A DNA stretch of 64,000 nt from Dokdonella_A sp963834755 (GCA_963834755.1 CAWICQ010000013.1:258418-322417), one strand, 5' to 3'. Counted from the first letter of the stretch, positions 44,047 to 53,458 are shown. Notes: generated by a model not told the origin, from the sequence alone. A program made the numbers and translations.

Positions 44047-44453
44047 ATGACCTCGCCGACGGTGATGTCCTCGAACCGTCCGTATCTTTTGCGGGCGCTC
44101 TACGAGTGGATCGGCGACAACGGCCTGACGCCGTACATCCTCGTCGACGCGACCAACACGGCGTGCGCGTGCCGCCGGGCGCCGCGAAGGACGGCAAGGT
44201 CGTCCTCAACATCGCCTCGCGCGCGGTCACGCAGTTCGAAATCAGCAACGAGCGCATCCGCTTCCTCGCGCGCTTCGGCGGCGTCAGCCAGGCGGTCGAT
44301 ATCCCGATGGCCGGCGTGCTCGCGATCTACGCGCAGGAAAACGGGCAGGGCATGATGTTCTCGGCGGAGAACGCGCCGCCGGAACCGCCGCCCTCGCCGA
44401 CGCCCAAGCCCGACGAGGCGGTCAAGAAGCCGCACTTGCGCGTGGTCAAATAG
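44047..44453 (+). CDS. sspB: ClpXP adaptor SspB, frameshifted
   Basis: The adaptor that delivers SsrA-tagged proteins to ClpXP, about 135 residues when repaired. The N-terminal PYLLRALYEWIGDNGLTPYILVDATNT is in one frame. From GVRVPPGAAKDGKVVLNI on, through RFLARFGGVSQAVDIPM and LAIYAQENGQGM, it is in another. Adding one C near 44157 (ACACGGCGTG to ACACCGGCGTG) restores one protein. The C-terminal ClpX-binding tail KKPHLRVVK is intact. A one-base deletion is the likely cause. Confidence 0.85.
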
Positions 44454-44481
44454 ATGCTTTGCGCGTCCAGTAAACGAAACG

Positions 44482-44829
44482 TTAGTTGAGCGTGCGCACG
44501 CCGACGACATCCGGCACCACGCGCAAGTTCGCCGCGTGCGGCAAGCTCCATGCGCCGAGCTGATGCCCGCGCAAATCCAGATGTCCTCGATGCCGATCGC
44601 TGCCGTCTAGGCTGATCTCGAATCCGTAACGGCGGACCAGCGTCGGCAGACCGTCGACGCGCTCGATGCGCAGGCGCGTCATCGAAACGGTCTGGTCGAG
44701 CAGCTGCACGCCGGCATCACGGCAGAGCTCGCGGCCGTAACGGATCGCGCGTTCGCGGGCACCGAGCGCATCCATCCAGAGCCACACGGCGCAGGCGATC
44801 GCGAGCAGGAAAAGCCAGGTTCCGAGCAT
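44482..44829 (-). CDS. DUF3301 domain protein
   Basis: A 115-residue protein with one N-terminal helix (TWLFLLAIACAVWLWMDAL) and a periplasm- or cytoplasm-facing beta-rich domain (RYGFEISLDGSDRHRG, LDLRGHQLGAW). DUF3301 proteins are common in gammaproteobacteria and have no assigned function. The start ATG 44829 puts the helix at the N-terminus. It is convergent with sspB and divergent from the FHA gene. Confidence 0.78.
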   Translation of the reverse strand: MLGTWLFLLAIACAVWLWMDALGARERAIRYGRELCRDAGVQLLDQTVSMTRLRIERVDGLPTLVRRYGFEISLDGSDRHRGHLDLRGHQLGAWSLPHAANLRVVPDVVGVRTLN

Positions 44830-44914
44830 GAGCGAGTGTGCGGGCAGCGCGCCCGGGCTGGCAAGGCCGCGCGGCAACGTGATCGCGCGCCGGGTTTGCG
44901 GCCGGCGGTGCGGT

Positions 44915-44920
44915 TACAAT
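44915..44920 (+). promoter_or_regulatory. Putative -10 box for the FHA gene
   Basis: TACAAT within CGGTTACAATCG, about 100 nt before the FHA start at 45023. No confident -35. Confidence 0.35.
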
Positions 44921-45022
44921 CGCTTTCAAGGGGTTGGACGTGGGTGCGCAGACGCGGCGACCGCAGAGGTCTCGCCGGCAGCGTGACGCGCGCGGTGTCC
45001 GCTCTGTCGACAGGGGGACGCG

Positions 45023-45835
45023 ATGAAACTCATTTTTCCGAATGGCGAGCACGCGCCCGTCACGCTCGAAGAAGGCGTGGCGCGCGTCGGTTCGGCGGCG
45101 GATTGCTCGATCGTGCTGACCGCGCCGGGCGTCGCCGCCCATCACTGCGAAATCGAAACGCGCGGCGGCGCAGACGACAGCTGCGCTCGCTCGACGACAC
45201 CGCGCCGACGGTGCTCAACGGCCGTCAGATCACGCAGGAAATGCCGCTGAAGCCGGGCGATCTGGTGCTGTTCGGGCGCGTCGGCTGCCGCGTTTCGTCG
45301 GATCGACCGGTTGTCGCGACGATGCCGCCGCCGTCGCGCGCAAGATCCGGCGGCGAAGACGCGCGCACGCGCGTGCGCAACACGCTGCCGAAATACATGC
45401 TGCGCGGCGTTTCCGGCGCGACGTTCGGCAAGACCTTCGCGCTGACCGGCACGATGGTGATCGGCCGCCAGAACGACAGCGACATTCCGGTGCCTGCCGA
45501 AGAAATCTCGCGCCATCACGCGCGTCTGCAGGTGACGGCGGAAGGCGTGCTGGTCGAGGACATGGGCTCGGCGAACGGCACATTCATCAACGACAAGCGC
45601 GTCCAGAACGGGTTTGCTGAAACCCGGCGAAGAGCTGCGTCTGGATACCGTGCGCTTCATGCTCGTCGCGCCCGGCATGGATGCGCGCCATCAGGGCGGC
45701 GTCGCGCGCAGCCGAAGCGCCAAAGCCGGCGGCGCCGGCTCCGCAAGGACGGGCAAGGCGATCGGCATCGTGATCGCGATCGTGGTGATCGTCGCGTTGA
45801 TCGCGTTCGGCAGCGTTACAGGGGTAGTTTGGCGC
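45023..45835 (+). CDS. Tandem FHA domain, membrane-anchored protein, frameshifted twice
   Basis: About 270 residues when repaired. The first FHA domain (RVGSAADCSIVL, HHCEIETRGG, then LDDTAPTVLNG in the next frame) breaks near 45170. The second, better one (GKTFALTGTMVIGRQNDSD, EISRHHARLQV, GSANGTFINDKRV) breaks near 45606, where GGGTTTGCTG needs one T fewer, and ends in KPGEELRLDTVRFMLVAPG. A basic linker and a C-terminal helix (AIGIVIAIVVIVALIAFG) follow. FHA domains bind phosphothreonine. The true 3' end is uncertain because the last frame runs over antisense nadC. AGGGGGA lies before ATG 45023. Confidence 0.72.
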
Positions 45836-45923
45836 GATCGGCCTGTCAGTTGTGACCGCGAAGAGCTGGGGATTCGGCGCATGCTGCGCGTTCTCCGAGT
45901 TCGTGATCTCGATCATCTCGCAT

Positions 45924-46800
45924 TCACGGCGCCTCCGGCAAAGCTCGATGCGCATCGAAAGATCGATCGCGCGCACGTGCTTGGTCAGCGCGCCGATCGA
46001 AACGTAGTCGACGCCGGTTTCCGCGATCGCGCGCACGCGATCGAGACTGACCGATCCCGAAACCTCGAGCGGCACGCGGCCATCGACTTCCGCGACCGCC
46101 TGCGCGAGCTCGTGCAGTTCGAACTCGTCGAGCATGATGCGATCCGCGCCGGCCGCGAGCGCTTCGCGCAGCTCGGAGAAATTCTCGACTTCGGTCTCGA
46201 CCATCAGGCCCGGATGCAGCGCGCGCGCGCGTGCAACAGCTGCCGCGATCGAGCCCGCGGCGGCGATGTGGTTTTCCTTGATCAGCACCGCGTCGTGCAG
46301 ACCCATGCGATGATTCGCGCCGCCGCCGACGCGGACCGCATATTTCTGCGCGAGCGCGCAGGCCCGGCAGCGTCTTGCGCGTATCGAGGATCGTCGTGCG
46401 CGTGCCGCGGATCGCATCGACGAACGTCGCCGTCGCGGTCGCGGTGCCGGATAGCGTCTGCAGGAAATTGAGCGCGGTGCGCTCGGCGGTGACGAGCGCG
46501 CGCGCCGGACCTTCGATCCGGCACAACAGTGCGCCGGCCGCGACGTGCGTCGCCGTCGCGCGCCAGCCATTCGATGCGCACCGCCGTCGCTGAGCGTTCG
46601 CGAAAGCACGCATCGAACCATGCGCAGCCGCACAGCACGGCCGCCTCGCGCGTGATCACGCGCGCGCGCGCGATCGCGCCGGGCGCGAGCAGGTCCGCGG
46701 TGACGTCGCCGCTGCCGATGTCTTCGTCGAGCGCGCGCCGCACGTCGCGCGCGATCGCATCGCGTGCGCGGCAAGCTCGATCGGGGACATGCGCAGGCAT
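45924..46800 (-). CDS. nadC: Nicotinate-nucleotide pyrophosphorylase (quinolinate PRTase), frameshifted
   Basis: Makes NaMN from quinolinate and PRPP in NAD synthesis, about 290 residues when repaired. The N-terminus has VRRALDEDIGSGDVTADLL; the middle, in another frame after about 46555, has ERTALNFLQTLSGTAT and ILDTRKTLPGLR; a third frame after about 46365 has KYAVRVGGGANHRMGLHDA, LIKENHI and VDYVSIGALTKHVRAIDLS. A TTT run near the end may hide one more indel, so I take the stop at 45924. Inserted or lost single bases explain all breaks. GTG 46812 is an alternative start. Confidence 0.8.
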
Positions 46801-46898
46801 CGGCACGGTCACGCGGCGTCGATGAGGCCGCCGAGGATACGGCAACGGCAGCGCCGTGCATGATCTGATTCGACTTGGCCAGGTCGCGTGCGACTCGG

Positions 46899-49289
46899 CT
46901 AGGTCACGGCCGCTTTCGGCGCCGCGGCTTCGGCTGCTCCGGCCTGCGCGCTGCGCAGGCGCGCGACGATCGCATCGAGCGCGCGATCGAACAACGGCAC
47001 TTCCTCGAGCACGATCGTCGTGCCGCGGCGCAGCTCGGCGGCGAGCGCGAACACGGTCTTGTCGCAGACCTTGAGGCCGCGCCGGTTCACGAACAGGTAT
47101 TTGGCGCTGATCGGGCTGATCCACGACAGCTTGGCGCGTTCGCGGTTGCCTTGCTCGTCGGCAAATTCGAGCCACGTGCCGACCTTGATCTCGCGCGCGG
47201 ACTTCAGGAATTCGTCGTCTTCGGCATAGTTCTCTTCGGGCGAGGCGGCCTCGGCAGGATTGCTGTTGAGGACGATTTCCTCGACCGGGCTCTGCGTCGC
47301 CGGCGGCACGGGCGCAGCCTGCTCGGCCCTTGGCGCCGCGGCGTGCGCCGCATCGTGCCCCGGCGTGGGCATCGCACTCGAAGCACCCGCGGCGATGACT
47401 TCCTTCGCGGTTTTCACTTCGACGCGCTCGCCATCCAGCAGGCGCTGATAGAACTGCGAGAGCTCCTGCATCAGCTGCTTGACGTCGTTGTCGTGGTAGG
47501 CAACGGTTGCGAGGCCGTGGCGCAGTGCTTTTTCGAGCTGGGGCAGCAGCGCGCGGAGACGCGTGCGCTCCAGATCGTTGGTCTTGGGCAGTGCGCTCCA
47601 GACGAACTCGTCGGCGAAACGCAGCGCGCTTTTCCACTCGTCGGAGTTCTCGCCCTGGCGCAGCAGCGTCAGCACGAGATAGTTCGCCCACGGCCGCGAC
47701 AACACGGCGTGCACGACGGGCGGCAAGTTGCGTTCTTCGATGCGTTGCAGGATTTCGCGCGCCGCGGTGCGCCGCGCGTCCTGCAACTTCTCGCGGCCGC
47801 GCGTTGCTTCGGCGGCGCGCTGCTCGGCGATCTCGGCACGCTTGTGGTACTGCTCCATGAAGCCGGCGAATGCGACCAGCTCACGGTCGAACACGGTCAC
47901 GTCGTCGTCGAAGTCGGCGAGTATCGACTCGACCACCTGGCGCACGCGATCGTAAAGGCGGTGATCCTTGTCCGACTCCTCCGACCAGCTCTTGCCCGCG
48001 TCGGCGAGCGCATCGAGCAATCGGCGGGCCGGATGCGTCTTCTGCGCGAACAGGTGCTTGTCGAGAATCGCGACCTTCAGATACGGAATCTGCAGACGGC
48101 CGAGCAGCGCCTGGATCTGCGCCGGCAAGTTGCGGTCCTGCAGGATGAATTCGAACAGCATGCCGACCAGATCGATGGTGTCCTCGTCGGCCGAAGAAAC
48201 GTGATGCGGGCGGGTCTCGCCGGAGAGCTTGTGCACCTGCTCGAGCAGTTCCTGCTTGATCTGCTGCACGGCCTGCGCGGCGTCGGCCACGGTGTCGGCG
48301 CGCGACTGCACCACATTCGACTGATTCTGCAGAATCGTGAGGGCGCTCAAAAGCTCGGTCGGGCTCAGACCGGGCGCCGCACCACCACCGCCGGAGTAGT
48401 CGCTCGAAACGCGACCGTGACGACTCGCGAGCAGCGCGCGCAGCGTGCTGTAAAGCTCTGCCTGCAATTCGACGGCCGCCGTGTCGTAGTACGGCGTCGT
48501 CGCTATCGAGCCCGGCATGCCCGGCACCGCCGGCACGCCCCCGTATGCGTCGGAAGGCGGCGGCATCGGACGGCTTCCCTGCGGCAGCACGTGGCGGATC
48601 TGCGGCAACACGCCGGCGCGGATCAGTTCGATGTTGACCTCTTCGTACAGCGGCTCGAGGCCGGCCATCACATAGCGGTCGAACAGCTTGTAGACGATCA
48701 GCTTGACCTGCACGTTGGCCTGGAACTCGCGCACCGCAGTGCGGAATGCCTGGCCGAGCACGGCCGGACCGATCGGATTGTTCGAGTCCTCGACCTTGCC
48801 GCCGCCGATGATGACGCCGAGGCGCTGGTTGATCTGATACAGCGAGCGCTGCAGACGGTTCTCGGCCTTGGCGACCATGCTCGAGACCGCGAGCGATTCC
48901 TCGAGCTCCTGATCGTCGACGAGTGAAAGACCACCGCTCGCCTGCGGCGCCACCTCGGGCTTGGCCGCTTTGAGCTTGCCCTCGGCGAACTCGCCGAAAT
49001 TCTTCGACGCCTGTTCCTGAAACACGCGCTCGACGAGCTGGCGCTTCTTGCGCACTTCGCGCATGCCGTCGAAATATTCGGTCTGGACCGCGTTGCTGCC
49101 GGCGCGCTCGGCAAGATCGAACAGCGCGTCGTCGACGTTCTCGAACAGCGTACTGACCAGCCCGTTGATGCGCTTCTGGGAAATGCCGCGTACGAGCTTG
49201 AGCAATTCGCCCAGCCGATCGCCGCCGCCGGGAGAACCCTGACGTTGCGACAGATCAACGACTTTCTGAATATCCTTCGGGGCGGTCAT
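46899..49289 (-). CDS. DUF1631 domain protein
   Basis: A 796-residue, mostly alpha-helical protein that fills the whole family length. No catalytic motif is visible. The C-terminal 110 residues (IKVGTWLEFADEQGNRERAKLSWISP and YLFVNRRGLKVC) look like a small PilZ-like beta-barrel, which would suit c-di-GMP binding, but the RxxxR/D-x-S-x-x-G hallmark is not clear. Older databases mislabel these as thymidine phosphorylase. ATG 49289 is preceded by no strong ribosome site. It is a conserved neighbour of nadC in this lineage, I believe, but unproven here. Confidence 0.8.
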   Translation of the reverse strand: MTAPKDIQKVVDLSQRQGSPGGGDRLGELLKLVRGISQKRINGLVSTLFENVDDALFDLAERAGSNAVQTEYFDGMREVRKKRQLVERVFQEQASKNFGEFAEGKLKAAKPEVAPQASGGLSLVDDQELEESLAVSSMVAKAENRLQRSLYQINQRLGVIIGGGKVEDSNNPIGPAVLGQAFRTAVREFQANVQVKLIVYKLFDRYVMAGLEPLYEEVNIELIRAGVLPQIRHVLPQGSRPMPPPSDAYGGVPAVPGMPGSIATTPYYDTAAVELQAELYSTLRALLASRHGRVSSDYSGGGGAAPGLSPTELLSALTILQNQSNVVQSRADTVADAAQAVQQIKQELLEQVHKLSGETRPHHVSSADEDTIDLVGMLFEFILQDRNLPAQIQALLGRLQIPYLKVAILDKHLFAQKTHPARRLLDALADAGKSWSEESDKDHRLYDRVRQVVESILADFDDDVTVFDRELVAFAGFMEQYHKRAEIAEQRAAEATRGREKLQDARRTAAREILQRIEERNLPPVVHAVLSRPWANYLVLTLLRQGENSDEWKSALRFADEFVWSALPKTNDLERTRLRALLPQLEKALRHGLATVAYHDNDVKQLMQELSQFYQRLLDGERVEVKTAKEVIAAGASSAMPTPGHDAAHAAAPRAEQAAPVPPATQSPVEEIVLNSNPAEAASPEENYAEDDEFLKSAREIKVGTWLEFADEQGNRERAKLSWISPISAKYLFVNRRGLKVCDKTVFALAAELRRGTTIVLEEVPLFDRALDAIVARLRSAQAGAAEAAAPKAAVT

Positions 49290-49455
49290 TCGGCGGCCAA
49301 TCCTCTCGCTGCGCACTCTCGCTCAACGAGACGCTGAACTTCGTCGCAGAATCATAGAAGAGATTCGTTAAGACAGTGTGATTTCCGTCACGCTTGGGCC
49401 TTGCCGCGCGACGACCGGTTAAAACGATCGGCCGGCTGGCTGGGGCGGGCCCGGG

Positions 49456-49728
49456 TCAGATCCTGGGGAAGTGGGCGATCTGCGCGGTCGGGATCGCCTC
49501 GTCCGCCAGCATGACCGGAATATCGTCCTCGATGCGATAGATGGAGCGTCCATCGCGCGTGATCAATGCCGCGGTGGCCGGCGCCGTCAGCGGCGAGCCT
49601 CCCTGGGTGCGCAAAGCGCCCTCCGCGACGGCGCGATTGAACGCCTCGAGCTCGCCCATCGAGAGGTAGCGCACCGGCGATTTCGTCACCGGATCGCAGA
49701 GGATGTCGAGAAGACGTCGGTCGATCAT
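49456..49728 (-). CDS. Trm112-like protein with a degenerate zinc site
   Basis: A 90-residue protein starting IDRRLLDILCDPVTKSPV. The usual CPxC of Trm112/YcaR is reduced to a lone Cys (LCDPVTKSPV), and the second CxxC is missing, so zinc binding looks lost. The rest (LITRDGRSIYRIEDDIPVML) matches the family well. Trm112 proteins partner with methyltransferases in other kingdoms; bacterial roles are unclear. ATG 49728 is chosen over 49749 by homology to the usual DxRLLDIL opening. It is divergent from purE. Confidence 0.83.
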   Translation of the reverse strand: MIDRRLLDILCDPVTKSPVRYLSMGELEAFNRAVAEGALRTQGGSPLTAPATAALITRDGRSIYRIEDDIPVMLADEAIPTAQIAHFPRI

Positions 49729-49807
49729 TTTCGTGCACGGCTCTAGCATCGGAATGCCGGATCACAGCGCCTGGTGGCGCGCTCTGCGGCCCAACCCGGC
49801 TTGCGCG

Positions 49808-49813
49808 TACAAT
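49808..49813 (+). promoter_or_regulatory. Putative -10 box for purE
   Basis: TACAAT within GCGTACAATACC, a few bases before the purE start region. No confident -35. No PurR-like box is recognisable. Confidence 0.4.
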
Positions 49814-49827
49814 ACCGGTTTTGCCGC

Positions 49828-50346
49828 ATGCCCTCCATGAGCGAGCCCGCCAAAGAACGTCCTCGCGTCGGTCTGGTGATGGGATCCCGTTCCGACTGGG
49901 ACACGCTGCAGCACGCGGCGACCACGCTTGCCGATCTCGGAATCGCGCACGAAGTACGCGTCGTTTCCGCACATCGCACGCCCGATCTCTTGTTCGAATA
50001 CGCCGAGAGCGCGATCGATCGCGGACTTGCCGTGATCATCGCCGGCGCCGGCGGCGCGGCGCACCTGCCCGGCATGCTGGCGGCCAAGACGCGCCTGCCG
50101 GTGCTCGGCGTTCCGGTGCAATCGCACGCGCTCAACGGGATGGATTCGCTGCTCTCGATCGTGCAGATGCCCGCCGGCGTTCCGGTGGCGACATTCGCGA
50201 TCGGACGCGCGGGTGCGATCAACGCGGCGTTGTTCGCGGCGTCGATTCTCGCGACGAGCGATATCGGCGTTGCGTCGCGGCTCGAGAAGTTCCGCGCCTC
50301 TCAATCGGCGGCGGTGCTCGAAAAACCCGATCCGCGCGTCGCCTGA
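49828..50346 (+). CDS. purE: N5-carboxyaminoimidazole ribonucleotide mutase
   Basis: Class I PurE, 172 residues, converts N5-CAIR to CAIR in purine synthesis. It has the signature VGLVMGSRSDWDTL, VRVVSAHRTPD, the active-site AGAGGAAHLPGM, and PVQSHALNGMDSLLSIVQMP (in part). The start may be ATG 49828 or 49837. It is followed by a REP element and purK, its partner in the two-step path. Confidence 0.96.
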   Translation: MPSMSEPAKERPRVGLVMGSRSDWDTLQHAATTLADLGIAHEVRVVSAHRTPDLLFEYAESAIDRGLAVIIAGAGGAAHLPGMLAAKTRLPVLGVPVQSHALNGMDSLLSIVQMPAGVPVATFAIGRAGAINAALFAASILATSDIGVASRLEKFRASQSAAVLEKPDPRVA

Positions 50347-50430
50347 TGAATGCCGGCGCCGGACTCGACGACGCGATCGCGTCGAACGTCTCTTCTTTCG
50401 CTGGACGGATCAGGAGAGGCTGGCTCGAGC

Positions 50431-50471
50431 TTGCCCTCACCCCAGCCCTCTCCCGCACGCGGGAGAGGGGG
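50431..50471. repeat. Single REP unit in the purE-purK gap
   Basis: CCCTCACCCCAGCCCTCTCCC then GCACGCGGGAGAGG (in parts), one unit of the family seen elsewhere. It ends 9 nt before the purK ATG, so it may sit at the ribosome site of purK. The whole 133-nt gap is unusually long for this pair. Confidence 0.75.
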
Positions 50472-50479
50472 CATGAAGC

Positions 50480-51631
50480 ATGTCGACGATAGGCATTCTC
50501 GGCGGCGGCCAGCTCGCGCGGATGCTCGCTCTCGCGGGTGCGCCGCTCGGGCTGCGCTTTCTGGTTGTCGACAGTGCGGCGGATGCGTGTGCCGGCGAGG
50601 TTGCGCCGCTGCTGCGCGCGGACTGGCGCGATTTCGACGCGCTCGCCGAATTCGCGCGTCGCGTCGACGTCGCTACCTTCGACTTCGAAAATGTTCCTGC
50701 GGAAACGGCGCAGTGGCTGACCGAGCACACGCAGGTGTTCCCGAATCCGCGCGCGCTGGCGTTGGCGCAGGATCGTCTCGCCGAGAAAAATCTGTTTCGC
50801 GAAATCGGTCTCGGCACGCCAGCGTTCGCGGCCGTCGATAGCCGCGAAGATCTCGCACGCGCGATCGATGCGATCGGATTGCCCGCGGTGTTGAAAACGC
50901 GACGTCTCGGCTACGACGGAAAGGGTCAGGCGGTGCTGCGTTCGAAGTCGGATGCCGACGCGGCCTGGGCGTCGCTCGGCAATGCACCGCTGATTCTGGA
51001 AGCCTTCGTTCCATTTCGCCGCGAAGTTTCGGTGATTGCCGTGCGCTCGCGCAACGGCGAATTTCGCCACTATCCGCTGACCCAGAACTGGCACGCCGCC
51101 GGCATTCTGGCGGCGAGTCTCGCCCCGGCGCCGGACAGCGCCGATCTCGAACGGCGAGCGGTCGAACATGCGCGCGCGTTGGCCGAGCGGCTCGATTATG
51201 TCGGCACCTTCGCGCTCGAGCTGTTCGATCGCGATGGCCAGCTTCTCGGCAACGAGATCGCGCCGCGCGTGCACAATTCCGGTCACTGGACGATCGAAGG
51301 CGCGATCTGCAGCCAGTTCGAGAATCATCTGCGCGCCGTGCTCGGCATGCCGCTCGGCGATACTTCGGCGCGCGGTCCGAGCGTGATGCTCAACTGGATC
51401 GGCGAGCTGCCGGACGCGAATGCCATCCTGCGCGAGTCGGACGCGCACTGGCACGACTACGGAAAGCTGCCTCGCGCGGGACGCAAGGTCGGTCACGCGA
51501 CTGTGTGTGCGGGTTCGAACCTGGAATTGAGCGAGCGCCTGGCGCGCATCGCGGCCGCGCTCGGCCGCGAAACGCAAATCGAGCCGGTGCGCGCCGCGCT
51601 TGCTAGGGATGCTCTGATCTATTCCGCATAG
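50480..51631 (+). CDS. purK: N5-carboxyaminoimidazole ribonucleotide synthase
   Basis: An ATP-grasp enzyme of 383 residues that makes N5-CAIR from AIR, ATP and bicarbonate. It has TIGILGGGQLARML at the start, LKTRRLGYDGKGQ, EAFVPFRREVSVI and the Mg site NEIAPRVHNSGHWTIEGA. Full length, no frame break. It is the second gene of the purE-purK unit, with the REP element between them. Confidence 0.97.
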   Translation: MSTIGILGGGQLARMLALAGAPLGLRFLVVDSAADACAGEVAPLLRADWRDFDALAEFARRVDVATFDFENVPAETAQWLTEHTQVFPNPRALALAQDRLAEKNLFREIGLGTPAFAAVDSREDLARAIDAIGLPAVLKTRRLGYDGKGQAVLRSKSDADAAWASLGNAPLILEAFVPFRREVSVIAVRSRNGEFRHYPLTQNWHAAGILAASLAPAPDSADLERRAVEHARALAERLDYVGTFALELFDRDGQLLGNEIAPRVHNSGHWTIEGAICSQFENHLRAVLGMPLGDTSARGPSVMLNWIGELPDANAILRESDAHWHDYGKLPRAGRKVGHATVCAGSNLELSERLARIAAALGRETQIEPVRAALARDALIYSA

Positions 51632-51675
51632 GCGGCATGACGTCCAGGCATCCCCAAGCGCGCCCAGGTTTCCGT

Positions 51676-52254
51676 CTACGCCATCTGGCTGGCGACGAAC
51701 TCCCAGTTGACCAGGTTCCAGAACGCTTCGACATATTTCGGCCGCGCGTTGCGGTAGTCGATGTAGTACGCGTGCTCCCACACGTCGCAAGTCAGCAACG
51801 GACGATCGCTGCCGGTGATCGGCGTGCCCGCGTTCGATGTGCTGACAAGCCCGAGACCTTTGTCCGCGCGCTGTACGAGCCAGCCCCAACCCGAGCCGAA
51901 CGTGCCGACCGAAAGCTTGGTGAATTCGTCCTTGAACTGCGACAAGCCGCCGAAACCCTTGTTGATCGCATCGGCGAGACGGCCGCCGGGCTCGCCGCCG
52001 CCTTTGGGCGACAGGCAATTCCAGTAGAACGTGTGGTTCCACGTTTGCGCGGCGTTGTTGAACATGCCGCCGGAGGCCTTGCGCACGATTTCTTCGAGCG
52101 AAAGATTCTCGAACTCGGTGCCCTTGATCTGGTTGTTGAGGTTGGTGACGTAGGTCTGGTGATGCTTTCCGTAGTGGTAATCGATCGTTTCCGCGGAAAT
52201 GTGCGGAGCCAGCGCGTCGCGAGCCCACGGCAGCGGTGGAAGTTCGATGGCCAT
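51676..52254 (-). CDS. sodB: Iron/manganese superoxide dismutase
   Basis: A 192-residue cytosolic SOD. Metal ligands are in HYGKHHQTY (His27 region), WNHTFYW (His74 region), CDVWEHAYYIDYRN (Asp and His). QTWNHTFYWNCL and GSGWGWLV are typical of the Fe type, but metal preference cannot be settled by eye. AAGGAGA lies before ATG 52254, and TAGACT at 52283-52288 is a plausible -10 on the minus strand. Divergent from grxD, which fits a shared oxidative-stress context. Confidence 0.97.
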   Translation of the reverse strand: MAIELPPLPWARDALAPHISAETIDYHYGKHHQTYVTNLNNQIKGTEFENLSLEEIVRKASGGMFNNAAQTWNHTFYWNCLSPKGGGEPGGRLADAINKGFGGLSQFKDEFTKLSVGTFGSGWGWLVQRADKGLGLVSTSNAGTPITGSDRPLLTCDVWEHAYYIDYRNARPKYVEAFWNLVNWEFVASQMA

Positions 52255-52379
52255 CGTTCCGTCTCCTTGGGTAGGGCCGTTCAGTCTATCAGCAGGCCGC
52301 GGCCGCACAGCCGCGGTCGCTCGGCGCTGGTAGAATTGCGTTCAGTGGCGCGCAACGCGCCGTTCGATTCGAGAATGCA

Positions 52380-52697
52380 ATGGAAGTGGTAGACCGCATC
52401 AAGTCGACGTTGAATTCGCACCCGATCGTGCTTTTCATGAAAGGCACGCCGCAGTTTCCGATGTGCGGATTTTCGAGCCGCACCGCGCAGGCGCTGAAAT
52501 CGGTCGGCGCGGATTTCCATTCCGTCAACGTGCTCGAGGATCCGGAAGTCCGCGCGAACCTGCCGCGCTATTCGAACTGGCCGACGTTTCCGCAGCTCTT
52601 CATCAACGGCGAGCTGATCGGCGGCTGCGACATCACCATCGAGCTTTACGAGTCCGGCGAGCTCGACCGGCTCGTCAAGGACACCCAGAAGGCCTGA
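52380..52697 (+). CDS. grxD: Monothiol glutaredoxin (Grx4 class)
   Basis: A 105-residue monothiol glutaredoxin that carries [2Fe-2S] clusters. The CGFS motif is in FPMCGFSSR, then NWPTFPQLFINGELIGGCD contains the TVP-type and GG motifs for glutathione. GTAGAATTG at 52330-52338 gives a TAGAAT -10. The next gene starts 2 nt after its stop, so they form an operon. Confidence 0.96.
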   Translation: MEVVDRIKSTLNSHPIVLFMKGTPQFPMCGFSSRTAQALKSVGADFHSVNVLEDPEVRANLPRYSNWPTFPQLFINGELIGGCDITIELYESGELDRLVKDTQKA

Positions 52698-52699
52698 GC

Positions 52700-53458
52700 A
52701 TGCTTCCGCCGGCGACGATCGAAGGCGGCGTCGCGCCGCCCGCCTCGCTGCGCGATCGCGTCGTGCTGGTGACCGGTGCGACCGGCGGCCTCGGCCGTGC
52801 GACGTCTCTTGCCGCCGCCGCGGCCGGCGCAACCGTCGTGCTCTCGGGCCGAAAAGTGCGCGCGCTCGAAGCGGTCTACGACGAGATCGAGCGGCTCGGC
52901 GGGCCGCAACCTGCGGTTTATCCGATGGATCTTGCCGGCGCGACGCCGCGCGATTACGCCGATCTCGCCGCTTCCATCGAGCGCGAGTGCGGCCGGCTCG
53001 ACGGCATCGTCCATGCGGCCGCGCACTTCGACGGATTGCAGCCGTTCGATCAGCAGAAACCCGAAGAATGGACGCGCACGCAGCAGGTCAACGTGACCGC
53101 GCCGTTCCAGATCACGCAGGCGTGCATGCCTTTGCTGCGACAGGGGCCGGATGCCGCGATCGTTTTCGTGCTCGACGATCCGGCGCGCACCGGCAAGGCA
53201 TTCTGGGGCGGATACGGCGTTGCCAAGCACGCGCTCGCCGGGCTCGCTTCGATCGTGCACGAAGAAACCGAAAGCAGCCGGGTGCGCACGCATGCGCTAT
53301 TGCCGGGACCGATGCGGACCGTGCTGCGACGCGCGGCGTACTACGGCGAGGACACGCTGATGCATCCCGAACCGGAGCACGCAGCGCGATTCGTTGTCTG
53401 GCTGCTCGGTTCCGGCGCCGCTTCGTTGCGCGGCAGGACGCTGGATCTGCGCTCGTAG
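52700..53458 (+). CDS. SDR family oxidoreductase (YciK-like)
   Basis: A 252-residue short-chain dehydrogenase. The cofactor motif is VTGATGGLGRA, NVTAPFQITQA is the usual beta-5 region, and the Tyr-Lys of the active site is YGVAKHALAG. The Ser of the triad is not obvious in FVLDDPARTGKAFWG, which leaves activity uncertain. It resembles the YciK/YdfG-related group. Operon with grxD; the substrate is unknown. Confidence 0.87.
   Translation: MLPPATIEGGVAPPASLRDRVVLVTGATGGLGRATSLAAAAAGATVVLSGRKVRALEAVYDEIERLGGPQPAVYPMDLAGATPRDYADLAASIERECGRLDGIVHAAAHFDGLQPFDQQKPEEWTRTQQVNVTAPFQITQACMPLLRQGPDAAIVFVLDDPARTGKAFWGGYGVAKHALAGLASIVHEETESSRVRTHALLPGPMRTVLRRAAYYGEDTLMHPEPEHAARFVVWLLGSGAASLRGRTLDLRS

Noticed and set aside
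46875..48926. 683-codon plus-strand frame
   Set aside because: Antisense to the DUF1631 gene; no recognisable domain.
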